64,000 bases of DNA from an uncultured Acidimicrobiaceae bacterium (GTDB taxonomy: Bacteria > Actinomycetota > Acidimicrobiia > Spongiisociales > UBA5794): contig CAMYIJ010000026.1 in the NCBI GenBank assembly GCA_947258375.1, forward strand, positions 1-64,000. The letters run 5' to 3'. Numbering within the stretch: position 1 is the stretch's first letter; each line of letters starts with the position of its first letter. The notes under the pieces were generated by a model that was not told the origin of the DNA, ran no database searches, and saw nothing but the letters and a program-made list of their open reading frames with translations. Both the position numbers and the translations under genes were made by a program. Positions 1 to 6,786 of this stretch are shown here, one piece after another.

Positions 1-191
1 GAGGTCTCTGCCACCGGAACCGCGGTGGGGGGCACAGCAGTCGACGGTACGTGTGCTGTTGTAGCTGCCGCCGTCTCTGGGGCGGAACCCGGTGGGGCCG
101 AATCGGCGACTGGTTCGGTTGAGCCTGAGGCCCCGTTTCCGCAGGCGCCCAACGTGACCGTCAGACCCAGCATAAGTGTCACGAGTTTCAT
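1..191 (-). CDS. Putative lipoprotein, N-terminal part (cut by window edge)
   Basis: Reading the minus strand from ATG at 191 gives a short N-terminus, a hydrophobic stretch (LVTLMLGLTVTL) and a lipobox ending LGAC with the modified Cys at about residue 17. A Ser/Thr/Pro/Ala-rich linker follows, typical of surface lipoproteins. A purine-rich GGAGAG lies about 10 nt upstream of the ATG. The gene runs off the window at base 1, so the functional domain is not visible and no function can be given. It is divergent from the DUF3263 gene at 446. Confidence 0.7.
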   Translation of the reverse strand, partial: MKLVTLMLGLTVTLGACGNGASGSTEPVADSAPPGSAPETAAATTAHVPSTAVPPTAVPVAET

Positions 192-314
192 GACCGCTCT
201 CTCCGGTTGTCTCTCTGCGATCGATCTTCCCTGTCCGCGGTTACCTCGAGGTCACTTCGACGTAACAAGAGCGTTACAGATTCTTGGTGATGGGTCCGGG
301 AGGCCCCCACCCTT

Positions 315-366
315 CCGTTCTTGCGGACATACGCGCCGATATCGGCGCGTATGTCCGCAAGAACGG
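315..366. repeat. Perfect 52-bp palindrome
   Basis: Two 26-nt arms with no spacer, perfectly complementary, centred between 340 and 341 (left arm begins CCGTTCTTGCGGACATACGC). It lies between the divergent lipoprotein (191) and DUF3263 (446) genes. A degenerate relative of the same length is at 48329-48380. It could be a cruciform, a protein-binding site or a decayed mobile palindrome. It has no trailing T-run, so a simple terminator is unlikely. Confidence 0.85.
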
Positions 367-445
367 CCTGGGTGCCGGACCTTTCGAACTGAGCCGAAAC
401 CGCGAAATCCGCGTTTGTGTCACACCTTGTATTTACGCTTGCGGG

Positions 446-700
446 ATGCTGAAAGAACGAGACATTCGTATCCTCGAATTCGAGGGATCATGGTGGCTCT
501 ACCCGGGGCCCAAGGATCGGGCGATCCAGGAGTATCTGCGGTTGAGCGCCAGCCGGTACTACCAGGCCCTCCGCCGACTCATGGATGATCCGGCCGCACT
601 GGAACATGCTCCGCTCACCGTGCGTCGCCTCCGCCGCCAGCGCACGCAGCGACTCGAGCAGATCGCCGCGCGCATCCGCGGCGGCGACTCCGCGGGTTAG
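446..700 (+). CDS. DUF3263 family helix-turn-helix protein
   Basis: 84 aa. The sequence ERDIRILEFEGSWWLYPGPK, then AIQEYLRLSASRYYQALRRL and a basic VRRLRRQRTQR tail, matches the DUF3263 family known from Actinomycetota, a small predicted DNA-binding helix-turn-helix protein of unknown target. I start it at ATG 446, where family similarity begins; the upstream in-frame extension to 284 would read through the 52-bp palindrome and has no family resemblance. The next gene starts 2 nt after the stop, suggesting co-transcription with the AI-2E-family permease. Confidence 0.8.
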   Translation: MLKERDIRILEFEGSWWLYPGPKDRAIQEYLRLSASRYYQALRRLMDDPAALEHAPLTVRRLRRQRTQRLEQIAARIRGGDSAG

Positions 701-702
701 CG

Positions 703-2079
703 GTGACGTCACCGGAGAGCCCGGCGGGCACGGGCGAAGCCTCGCCTCCGACCGAGGGTGCTGAGGCGGCGGCCGATGGCTCGACAGCCGCACAGGATCG
801 AGACGGGGCCGCCGGCGGACCTCGCGTTGATCTGTGGTCGATAGTCACGAAGTCAGGCATGGCCGCCTGGAGCATCGTTGGGATGCTCGCCGTCATCTGG
901 GTGGGCATCTGGATCCTCGGGCGTGTGCAGATCCTGATTGCGCCGGTTGTCCTCGCGGTGGCGCTGATCTACATACTCAACCCGATCGTGCATCGCCTCG
1001 AAGACATGGGCGTGCCGCGGCTCCTGGGCGGCTTCATCGCCTTTGTGGTCCTCGTCGGGATCATCACCCTTCTCGGCTTTCTCGTAGTTCCGAGCATCCA
1101 GGAGCAAGCCACGTCGTTCAGCACCGATCTTCCGAGACTTTATGAAGACACAACCGACCAGATCGAGGGCCTGTTCGACAGTATCGGCTTTTCCGACGTT
1201 GTGCTGCCCACGTACGAAGAGGCGCAGGGATTCATCGACGATCCCGACAACCAGGACCGCTTCATCTCGGCGATCACCGAACGTCTCGGCGCCGTCACGT
1301 CAGGGATCATCGAGGCGATCCTCGTCTTCTTCATTGCCCCGGTCATCGCCTTCTACGTGCTCATCGACCTGAACCGCATCCGCGAGGAGACCATCGACCT
1401 CATCCCGGCCGCCAACCGCGACGAGGTGATCCATGTCGGCCGCAACCTGGGGCACGCCGTTGGGGGGTTCCTGCGGGGCCAGGTTCTGGTTGCCCTCATC
1501 GTCGGTGTCCTGATGAGCGTCGGCTTCGCGATCATCGGGCTCGAGTTTTGGCTGATCATCGGGATGGTGGCCGGTTTCTTGAACATCATCCCCTTCGTCG
1601 GCCCCTGGGCCGGGGGAATCCTGGGGGTGGCAGTCGGCCTGGTCAGCGGGGACGTTTCCACGGCGATCTGGGCCGGCGTGATCGCCCTCGGCGTCCAACA
1701 GATCGACAACAACTTCGTCAGTCCCACCGTGCTGCGGGCGACCGTGCGACTGCATCCGGCGGTTGTAATCCTCGTGCTGCTGCTCGGTGGCGCCGTCGGT
1801 GGCCTGTGGGGGGTTCTGCTCGCGGTACCCGTCGCCGCCTCCATCAAGATCCTTGCGGGCCACCTCTGGCGGACCAGGGTGCTCGGACAATCGTGGGAGG
1901 AGGCGAGCGATGCGCTCATTCTCGAACCGGACGAGAGAACCACGTTGCTCAAGAAGATGAGGCGCGACGGCCTCCTCGATTTCGACGACGATGATGAGGC
2001 GCCCGAAGGCCAACCGGAAGAAGAACCGAACGGGCCTCCGGCGGGAAGCCGCATAGATCAGAATCCCGACAACACTTAG
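703..2079 (+). CDS. AI-2E family transporter (UPF0118-type membrane protein)
   Basis: 458 aa, GTG start. A Ser/Pro/Glu-rich N-terminal tail of about 45 residues precedes paired transmembrane helices (about 52-110), a soluble loop (about 125-200), then further helices including IAPVIAFYVLIDL, LVALIVGVLMSVGFAIIGL and VVILVLLLGGAVGGLWGVLLAVP, the usual AI-2E family (PF01594) layout. The acidic C-terminus (DFDDDDEAPEG) is cytoplasmic-like. Family members export autoinducer-2 or act as Na+/H+ antiporters; the substrate here cannot be told. It sits between DUF3263 and the CvpA-like gene with only short gaps. Confidence 0.85.
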   Translation: MTSPESPAGTGEASPPTEGAEAAADGSTAAQDRDGAAGGPRVDLWSIVTKSGMAAWSIVGMLAVIWVGIWILGRVQILIAPVVLAVALIYILNPIVHRLEDMGVPRLLGGFIAFVVLVGIITLLGFLVVPSIQEQATSFSTDLPRLYEDTTDQIEGLFDSIGFSDVVLPTYEEAQGFIDDPDNQDRFISAITERLGAVTSGIIEAILVFFIAPVIAFYVLIDLNRIREETIDLIPAANRDEVIHVGRNLGHAVGGFLRGQVLVALIVGVLMSVGFAIIGLEFWLIIGMVAGFLNIIPFVGPWAGGILGVAVGLVSGDVSTAIWAGVIALGVQQIDNNFVSPTVLRATVRLHPAVVILVLLLGGAVGGLWGVLLAVPVAASIKILAGHLWRTRVLGQSWEEASDALILEPDERTTLLKKMRRDGLLDFDDDDEAPEGQPEEEPNGPPAGSRIDQNPDNT

Positions 2080-2085
2080 GGCCGC

Positions 2086-3054
2086 ATGATCGACTTCGTC
2101 CTCGGTGTAGGGCTTGCAGCGCTGCTGATACGCGGATGGCTTCGCGGCCTGGTCCGCGAAGCCATCGGCCTCGGCGTCATCATTGCCGGCACCTTTCTGG
2201 CGTTCCGCTTGGCCGGCCCGATGGGCGCGCTCGTGTCGGGGATGACTGGAGCCGGTGAGGACGCGGCGCGCATCGCCGGCGGGATCATCGTCTTCCTTCT
2301 GATATCCGTTGGCGGAAGCGTGCTCAGCTGGCTGATGCACAAGGGGGTACGGGCACTTCCGGGGCTCACTACGGTCAACCGGATCGGCGGTGCCGCCTTC
2401 TCCGGCCTGGCGGGTGTGCTGGCCGCCACAGTTGTGGTGTCGGTGCTCACTCTGCTGCCCCTGCCTAGTGGTCCGGCCGGATCGCTCCAGGATTCGGCCT
2501 TGATCGGGTCGATGACCGACGCCGACTCATGGCCACAGAAGCTGATCGGGCTCATTTCGTTCGACCGGGTCATGACGGAGGCGCTCGAGTTGCAGTCGGT
2601 GGCCGGAGACCACCGGGTGGTGGCTCCCGCTCGGGGCCGCATCGACATCGAACCGGTCCCGCGCGACGACCTGGCCATTCGGGCGAAGGCCGCCACCCGG
2701 CTGGCCGACATGATCAACCGGTCGCGGGTGGATCTCGAGGTCGATCCGATGGCGCGTTCCGATGTGCTCGATGAACTGGCGCTCCGCCATGCCCTGGCGC
2801 TCTACGAGGTCGGGCGGGTCAGCCACAACTCCGGCCAGGGCAGGATTGGTGCTCGGCTGGCCGATGCCGCCATACCCGTGGTCGTGTCCGGTGAGGCAGT
2901 GGCCCTGGCGCCTTCGGCGCGGTCGGCCCGGGAGATCATCCTCGAGGATCCGAGAGGTCGAGCCGACGTGGCGAACTCAGCGTTTCGGCGAGTCGGAACA
3001 GCCGCGGTTCGGGGACCGCTGGGCCTGCTGGTGGTCGTCGTCTTCGCCGGCTAG
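2086..3054 (+). CDS. CvpA-family membrane protein with C-terminal CAP-like domain
   Basis: 322 aa. Residues 1-130 hold four hydrophobic segments with the CvpA pattern (DFVLGVGLAALLIRGWLRGL, then GGIIVFLLISVGGSVLSWL). After a linker, residues about 225-322 resemble a degenerate CAP/SCP domain: LALRHALALYEVGRVSHNSG, a GEAVAL strand, ARSAREIILEDPRGRADVAN, then RRVGTAAVR and a final VVVVFAG. The CAP histidine and glutamate positions are only partly kept. CvpA proteins are linked to cell-envelope processes; the domain assignment of the C-terminus is inference. Starts 6 nt after the AI-2E stop, so probably one operon. Confidence 0.7.
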   Translation: MIDFVLGVGLAALLIRGWLRGLVREAIGLGVIIAGTFLAFRLAGPMGALVSGMTGAGEDAARIAGGIIVFLLISVGGSVLSWLMHKGVRALPGLTTVNRIGGAAFSGLAGVLAATVVVSVLTLLPLPSGPAGSLQDSALIGSMTDADSWPQKLIGLISFDRVMTEALELQSVAGDHRVVAPARGRIDIEPVPRDDLAIRAKAATRLADMINRSRVDLEVDPMARSDVLDELALRHALALYEVGRVSHNSGQGRIGARLADAAIPVVVSGEAVALAPSARSAREIILEDPRGRADVANSAFRRVGTAAVRGPLGLLVVVVFAG

Positions 3055-3076
3055 CGCGCCGGGGAGGCGGACGCGG

Positions 3077-3877
3077 CTACTGCGGGGGTAGCTCCGGCGG
3101 CAGCTCGGATTGTGTGGCCCTGCCGGCCTCAGTGGCGGCGTCACCGAAGCCCATCGGTGCCGGAGGTGCCTCGGTCGACCCCAGCGCGGCCTTGGCCGGA
3201 TCGTCTTTCCTGCGAGTCACCGCGTATGCGCCAACGCCGAGGATCGCCACGGCGGCGATGCCGATCGGTAGCCAGGGAATGCCGTTGCTGCCGAGGGAGG
3301 TCTCGGCCTCGATGTCGATCGGGTCGGTGACCGAGATGGCCCAGCGGAGGCGGCCGTCGGCCATGATCTCGTTGGCGTTCTCCTTCTTCACCGTACCCGG
3401 CAACTTGACGAAGATGTTGGCCGAGAAGAAGTCATCACTGAGAGCGCTGATGTCGATGGGCAGTTCGTCGGCTCCGGTTCCGTCCTCACCCGCCAGCGGG
3501 CCGGTGCGGGCAATCAAGCGGGCGCCGTCCTCGGTGACGTCGAGTTCGAACTCCTCGAAGGATGCTTGGTCCTGATTGGCGTCAACCACCGTTTTCAGCT
3601 CTGTCGGGTCGGCGAAGGATTGGGTTGCTGAGATATAGGTCATGTCACCTTCGGTGCGAGTCTCGGTTGGAGTTCCGTCGCCGAGGTCCAGACCAGAGAG
3701 GAGGTCATCGCTGCCGCCAAAACCTTCGAGGGCGTCGCGCATCTCCTGGTCGAGGCCGATTTCCGCGGTGAACGTGCCCGATCCGTCTTCGTTCACATCG
3801 ATCGACACGTTGGTCTCGAGCCGGCACGCCGACGTCAGCACCACCAGTGCGGCAAGAATCGGCCACATCTTCCGCAT
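3077..3877 (-). CDS. LppM-like lipoprotein with C-terminal membrane anchor
   Basis: 266 aa. Signal peptide MRKMWPILAALVVLTSAC with lipobox TSAC, followed directly by RLETNVSIDVNEDGSGTFTA, the typical opening of the LppM/DUF3153-like domain found in actinobacterial lipoproteins. A transmembrane helix (WLPIGIAAVAILGVGAYAV, about residues 205-223) and a Pro-rich cytoplasmic tail follow. I prefer ATG 3877, which has GGAAGG 9 nt upstream; ATG 3883 and TTG 3886 are possible but too close to that site. Convergent with the CvpA-CAP gene. Role unknown; mycobacterial LppM is a surface-trafficking or virulence lipoprotein. Confidence 0.75.
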   Translation of the reverse strand: MRKMWPILAALVVLTSACRLETNVSIDVNEDGSGTFTAEIGLDQEMRDALEGFGGSDDLLSGLDLGDGTPTETRTEGDMTYISATQSFADPTELKTVVDANQDQASFEEFELDVTEDGARLIARTGPLAGEDGTGADELPIDISALSDDFFSANIFVKLPGTVKKENANEIMADGRLRWAISVTDPIDIEAETSLGSNGIPWLPIGIAAVAILGVGAYAVTRRKDDPAKAALGSTEAPPAPMGFGDAATEAGRATQSELPPELPPQ

Positions 3878-3955
3878 GTTCATCAACCTTCCGCTTTCGT
3901 AGAGATGACTCTATCGAGCTGACAGCGCTGCGCCGGGTAATCCTGCTTGGGGCCG

Positions 3956-3961
3956 TAGGCT
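3956..3961 (+). promoter_or_regulatory. -10 element TAGGCT, leaderless gene 3968
   Basis: TAGGCT ends 6 nt before the ATG at 3968, and no Shine-Dalgarno is present. The spacing puts the transcript start at or next to the ATG. The same arrangement recurs at least ten more times in the window. Confidence 0.6.
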
Positions 3962-3967
3962 GAGCCG

Positions 3968-4771
3968 ATGAGCGATTGCTATCGCGCCGCCTGCGCGGCC
4001 GTAGTCGAGGCGTTTGTCGCCGCCTACCCGGCCTTTCTGAAGTCACGGCTGGAGTCGATGGCGCCCGGGACGGAAGTCCATGAGGGGCTGCGACAGGGTG
4101 TTCAGTGGCTCGAGGGAGAGCTGAGCCAGTGGGCCGCGCAAACCGCGTCAGAGCAGCACCGGGGGCCATTGCAGATCTTCCAGACGGCCGTTGCATTCCC
4201 AACCGCGGCGCTCGAGGCGGCCGGCGTGGCGCCGCCGGAGCGCGACGCCTCGGCCATTCAGGCGCTCCCCGGCGACCTCTACGGGCTGGCCCCGGCCTCC
4301 TCGCGCGACATCGGCGGCGATGCCTGGCGGGCCCACATCGAATGGGGGATTGCCAAGGCGAGGCTGATTGCCGAGGTGGTGCCGGCCGCCGATGCACCCC
4401 CGGGCGACGCGAGCAGCCGGCCCAAGGGCATGCCGGCCCTGGTGGCAGTGACCATGAGCCAGGCCGATCGCGCCTCGATCCACCTGGTCGCGTCCGGGCG
4501 AGGCCTCCCGGTCAGGCACTGGCGCAACCCGGGCGCGATCGCGAGCGGCCTCGAAGGCGAGACCCCCCGGTGGGCCGTCGTCGATATCGATCACGCCGCT
4601 GCCGACGAAGCCGTGCGGCTGCTCAGCGCCGCCGGTGTCAAAGTTGCCGTCTACGGCCCGGATCCCGACGACATCGCCATGGCCCGCTGGATGGCGTTGG
4701 GTGCGGCGACCGTGGTCCCGCACGACCGGCTCGTCGCCGTGCTGGAGAGCTGGCTGCCGCTTCAGGCCTGA
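3968..4771 (+). CDS. Hypothetical protein with C-terminal Rossmann/receiver-like fold
   Basis: 267 aa, no recognised family. The first 60 residues are helical (CYRAACAAVVEAFVAAYPAF). Residues about 150-267 alternate hydrophobic strands and helices (ALVAVTMS, IHLVASGRGLPVRHWRN, RWAVVDIDHAAADEAVRLL, KVAVYGPDPDDIAMARWMAL), resembling a receiver or Rossmann fold but without the acidic phosphorylation pocket. No signal peptide or membrane helix, so cytoplasmic. It is leaderless (TAGGCT at 3956-3961) and overlaps the convergent EamA gene by 10 bp. Confidence 0.6.
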   Translation: MSDCYRAACAAVVEAFVAAYPAFLKSRLESMAPGTEVHEGLRQGVQWLEGELSQWAAQTASEQHRGPLQIFQTAVAFPTAALEAAGVAPPERDASAIQALPGDLYGLAPASSRDIGGDAWRAHIEWGIAKARLIAEVVPAADAPPGDASSRPKGMPALVAVTMSQADRASIHLVASGRGLPVRHWRNPGAIASGLEGETPRWAVVDIDHAAADEAVRLLSAAGVKVAVYGPDPDDIAMARWMALGAATVVPHDRLVAVLESWLPLQA

Positions 4772-5667
4772 GGTTCGCTCTCGAACTGCGCCGCTGCTTC
4801 TGCGTGCTCGAGGTGGAGCCGGGTCTCGCGCCTGACCGCCGCAGCCAGCGCGGCCACCACGATCACGATCCCGGGGAGCTGCCAGCCGGCGAGCGGCTCG
4901 TCGAGGAAGATAGCGGCTCCGATAGTGGACAGGACGGGGATTGCCAGGGTCAGCATCGACGTCACAGAGAGCTTCACCCGCGAGTGCGCCCAGTTCATCA
5001 GGAAGTGGCCGCTGCCGGGAATCGCCAGCAGCACCGCAATTCCCACCCAGTGGCGCAGCTCGGGTACCACGATCCCTCCGGCGTCGACGACCGCGATGGG
5101 TAGCAGGAGAACGGTTCCGATGACCCAGACGGCGGTCTGAAACTCCAATGCCGGGACCGCTGCCCGGGCCGTCTTGGCGAAGACGTAATACAGCGCAAAC
5201 AGCAGCATGGCCCCGACGGCGAGCAGGTCACCGCGCGGGCTCCAGATCGGCGCGCCGGACGATCCGAACACGACAAGCGCCACCCCGGCGAGAGCGACGA
5301 ATGCGAGGGCAACCAGCCGGACGGACACCCGCTCACCGAAGCGGCGCAGCCCGAAGAACAGCAGGACAATCGGCTGCAAGGCCACGATCACGGTCGCATT
5401 GGCCACGGTGGTCGCCTTGAGCGCTGTGAACAACACTGCGATCTGAAGGCCGATGGCGATGGCAGCCGGAGCACTGGCCTTGAGGTGCTCCAAGGTGAGC
5501 TTGCGGCCGGCTACCACCAGGATGATCCAATAGACGGCGGCCGCTAGACCGATACGCCAGAACGCGAGTTGCAGGCCCGGGAGTTCCACGAGGCGCACCA
5601 TCACGTTCCCCGCCGCCCAGAAGAGAATGGCGGTGATGGCGGCGATGAGGCCTGACCGGGAGTTCAC
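4762..5667 (-). CDS. EamA/DMT family permease
   Basis: 301 aa, GTG start. Ten hydrophobic segments arranged as two EamA repeats (for example AAITAILFWAAGNVMVRL at the N-terminus, and LAVGAMLLFALYYVFAKTA opening the second half), the hallmark of drug/metabolite transporters. The C-terminus is hydrophilic and cytoplasmic. Family members export amino acids, nucleobases or drugs; substrate not predictable. Ends overlapping the 3968 gene; its 5' side faces tRNA-Arg on the same strand. Confidence 0.85.
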   Translation of the reverse strand: MNSRSGLIAAITAILFWAAGNVMVRLVELPGLQLAFWRIGLAAAVYWIILVVAGRKLTLEHLKASAPAAIAIGLQIAVLFTALKATTVANATVIVALQPIVLLFFGLRRFGERVSVRLVALAFVALAGVALVVFGSSGAPIWSPRGDLLAVGAMLLFALYYVFAKTARAAVPALEFQTAVWVIGTVLLLPIAVVDAGGIVVPELRHWVGIAVLLAIPGSGHFLMNWAHSRVKLSVTSMLTLAIPVLSTIGAAIFLDEPLAGWQLPGIVIVVAALAAAVRRETRLHLEHAEAAAQFESEPQA

Positions 5668-5701
5668 TGTGCTGGCCCTCGCTCTATGGGTACGTTCGCA
5701 G

Positions 5702-5774
5702 TGCCCCAGGCAGGAATCGAACCTGCGACACCCGGTTTAGGAAACCGGTGCTCTATCCCCTGAGCTACTGGGGC
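5702..5774 (-). tRNA. tRNA-Arg (anticodon CCT)
   Basis: Cloverleaf read from the minus strand: acceptor GCCCCAG paired with CTGGGGC, D-arm region TAGCTCAGGGGATAGAGC, anticodon stem CCGGT/ACCGG around loop TTCCTAA (CCT decodes AGG), T-arm GCAGG/CCTGC with loop TTCGATT, discriminator A. CCA is not encoded. 73 nt. Confidence 0.95.
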
Positions 5775-5855
5775 GGGAGGGGATCAGGTTACCCACGTGC
5801 GCCGCACCGGAGAGCCGTATCAGACGAGCGACCGCCGCAGACACGCTGCGGCTCG

Positions 5856-5885
5856 TTGCGGAAACTAACGAACGTTCGCTACCCT
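5856..5885 (+). promoter_or_regulatory. Promoter with embedded inverted-repeat operator (probable TetR site)
   Basis: -35 TTGCGG (5856-5861), 18-nt spacer and -10 TACCCT (5880-5885). The spacer carries TAACGAACGTTCGCTA (5866-5881), a near-palindrome with a perfect 10-bp core, just where a repressor would block polymerase. TetR-family operators commonly have this size and symmetry, and a TetR gene lies in the downstream operon (8833). Assignment of this site to that regulator is inference. It would give the 6139 operon a leader of about 245 nt. Confidence 0.5.
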
Positions 5886-5934
5886 GCCAGAATTGATCGT
5901 CCGCACACGTGGACGGGCCCTCGAGGAGGTCCCG

Positions 5935-6036
5935 GTGGTACACCAACGTGAACGCTCCCGTGGAGAGCCCACGGCCGACGCTCCGATCGATCACGCCAAC
6001 GTCCCCTCACCACCCCAGGGGGCAACCGGCAACTGA
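5935..6036 (+). CDS. Possible 33-aa small ORF in the operon leader
   Basis: GTG at 5935 is preceded by GAGGAGG (5923-5929), one of the best Shine-Dalgarno matches nearby, and opens a 33-codon frame ending at TGA 6034-6036. The peptide is polar (starts VHQRERSRGEPTAD) with no recognisable family. It lies between the 5856 promoter and the nitroreductase gene, so it could be a leader peptide or a chance frame. The rest of the 5775-6138 spacer shows no other gene. Confidence 0.25.
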   Translation: MVHQRERSRGEPTADAPIDHANVPSPPQGATGN

Positions 6037-6138
6037 CTCTCCTGCGAACCAACACCGCGGACACAGCGAACGACGAAGCTCACTGGCATCCAGCTCACCG
6101 AATCAGGTTGAGTATGACGACACGGAAAGGCCCCACAC

Positions 6139-6786
6139 ATGGACGTAATGGAAGCTATTAGGACGGCGGGCACGTGCCGCTACTACACCGACCAGCCGCT
6201 CGAAGACGATGTGCTGGAGCGTGTCCTCGACGCTTCACGGTGGGGTCCGCAGGGCGGCAACCGGCAGCCGGTCCGCTTTGTTGTGGTGCGGGACGCCGCT
6301 AAGAAGGCACAGCTGGCTGAGTGGTACCGGGTCCCGTGGGGCGCGTACGTGGAAGGAGTGGAGGCGGGCGTGATTGCCATCGACAGCCCGTCGGCGGCTC
6401 GGATCGTCAAGGAGGCGGACGACTTCGCCAAGGCACTCCAGGATGTGCCGGCGATCATCGTTGTCTGCGCGGTGGCGGAAGACATCCACCCCACCGACCT
6501 CGAACTCGACCGCGACAGCATCACCTACGGCTGCTCTGTGTATCCGTCGGTGCAGAACCTGCTGCTCGCAGCCCGGGACGAAGGCTTGGGCGCAGCGCTC
6601 ACGACGCTGCTGTGCATCTATGAGCCCCAGGTCAAGGAGATGCTCAACATCCCCGACGGTGTGATGACGGCCTGCCATATAGCCATCGGTTGGCCCGGCA
6701 GGCCTCATCCGAAGAAGCTGGCCCGCAACCCGCTGGGTCCCAACGTCTACCTCGACGAGTACGGGGCCCCGCTGTTCGATGCCTGA
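6139..6786 (+). CDS. Nitroreductase family FMN-dependent oxidoreductase
   Basis: 215 aa. N-terminal MDVMEAIRTAGTCRYYTDQPL is the classic nitroreductase opening with the FMN-phosphate-binding basic residues, followed by LDASRWGPQGGNRQPVRFVV (FMN site) and a late VQNLLLAARDEGLGAALTTL helix and HIAIGWPGRP strand. Cytoplasmic flavoprotein using NAD(P)H; substrate unknown. SD-like GGAAAGG lies about 10 nt upstream. It is the first full gene of the mutase operon and overlaps the next by 8 bp, so it may act on the same pathway intermediates, which is inference. Confidence 0.85.
   Translation: MDVMEAIRTAGTCRYYTDQPLEDDVLERVLDASRWGPQGGNRQPVRFVVVRDAAKKAQLAEWYRVPWGAYVEGVEAGVIAIDSPSAARIVKEADDFAKALQDVPAIIVVCAVAEDIHPTDLELDRDSITYGCSVYPSVQNLLLAARDEGLGAALTTLLCIYEPQVKEMLNIPDGVMTACHIAIGWPGRPHPKKLARNPLGPNVYLDEYGAPLFDA

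Noticed and set aside
284..445. Upstream extension of the DUF3263 gene
   Set aside because: Would translate the 52-bp palindrome; family similarity begins at ATG 446.
5775..6138. Cobalamin riboswitch upstream of the B12-mutase operon
   Set aside because: I looked for the B12-box consensus and a matching fold and did not find one; control by the TetR site is better supported.
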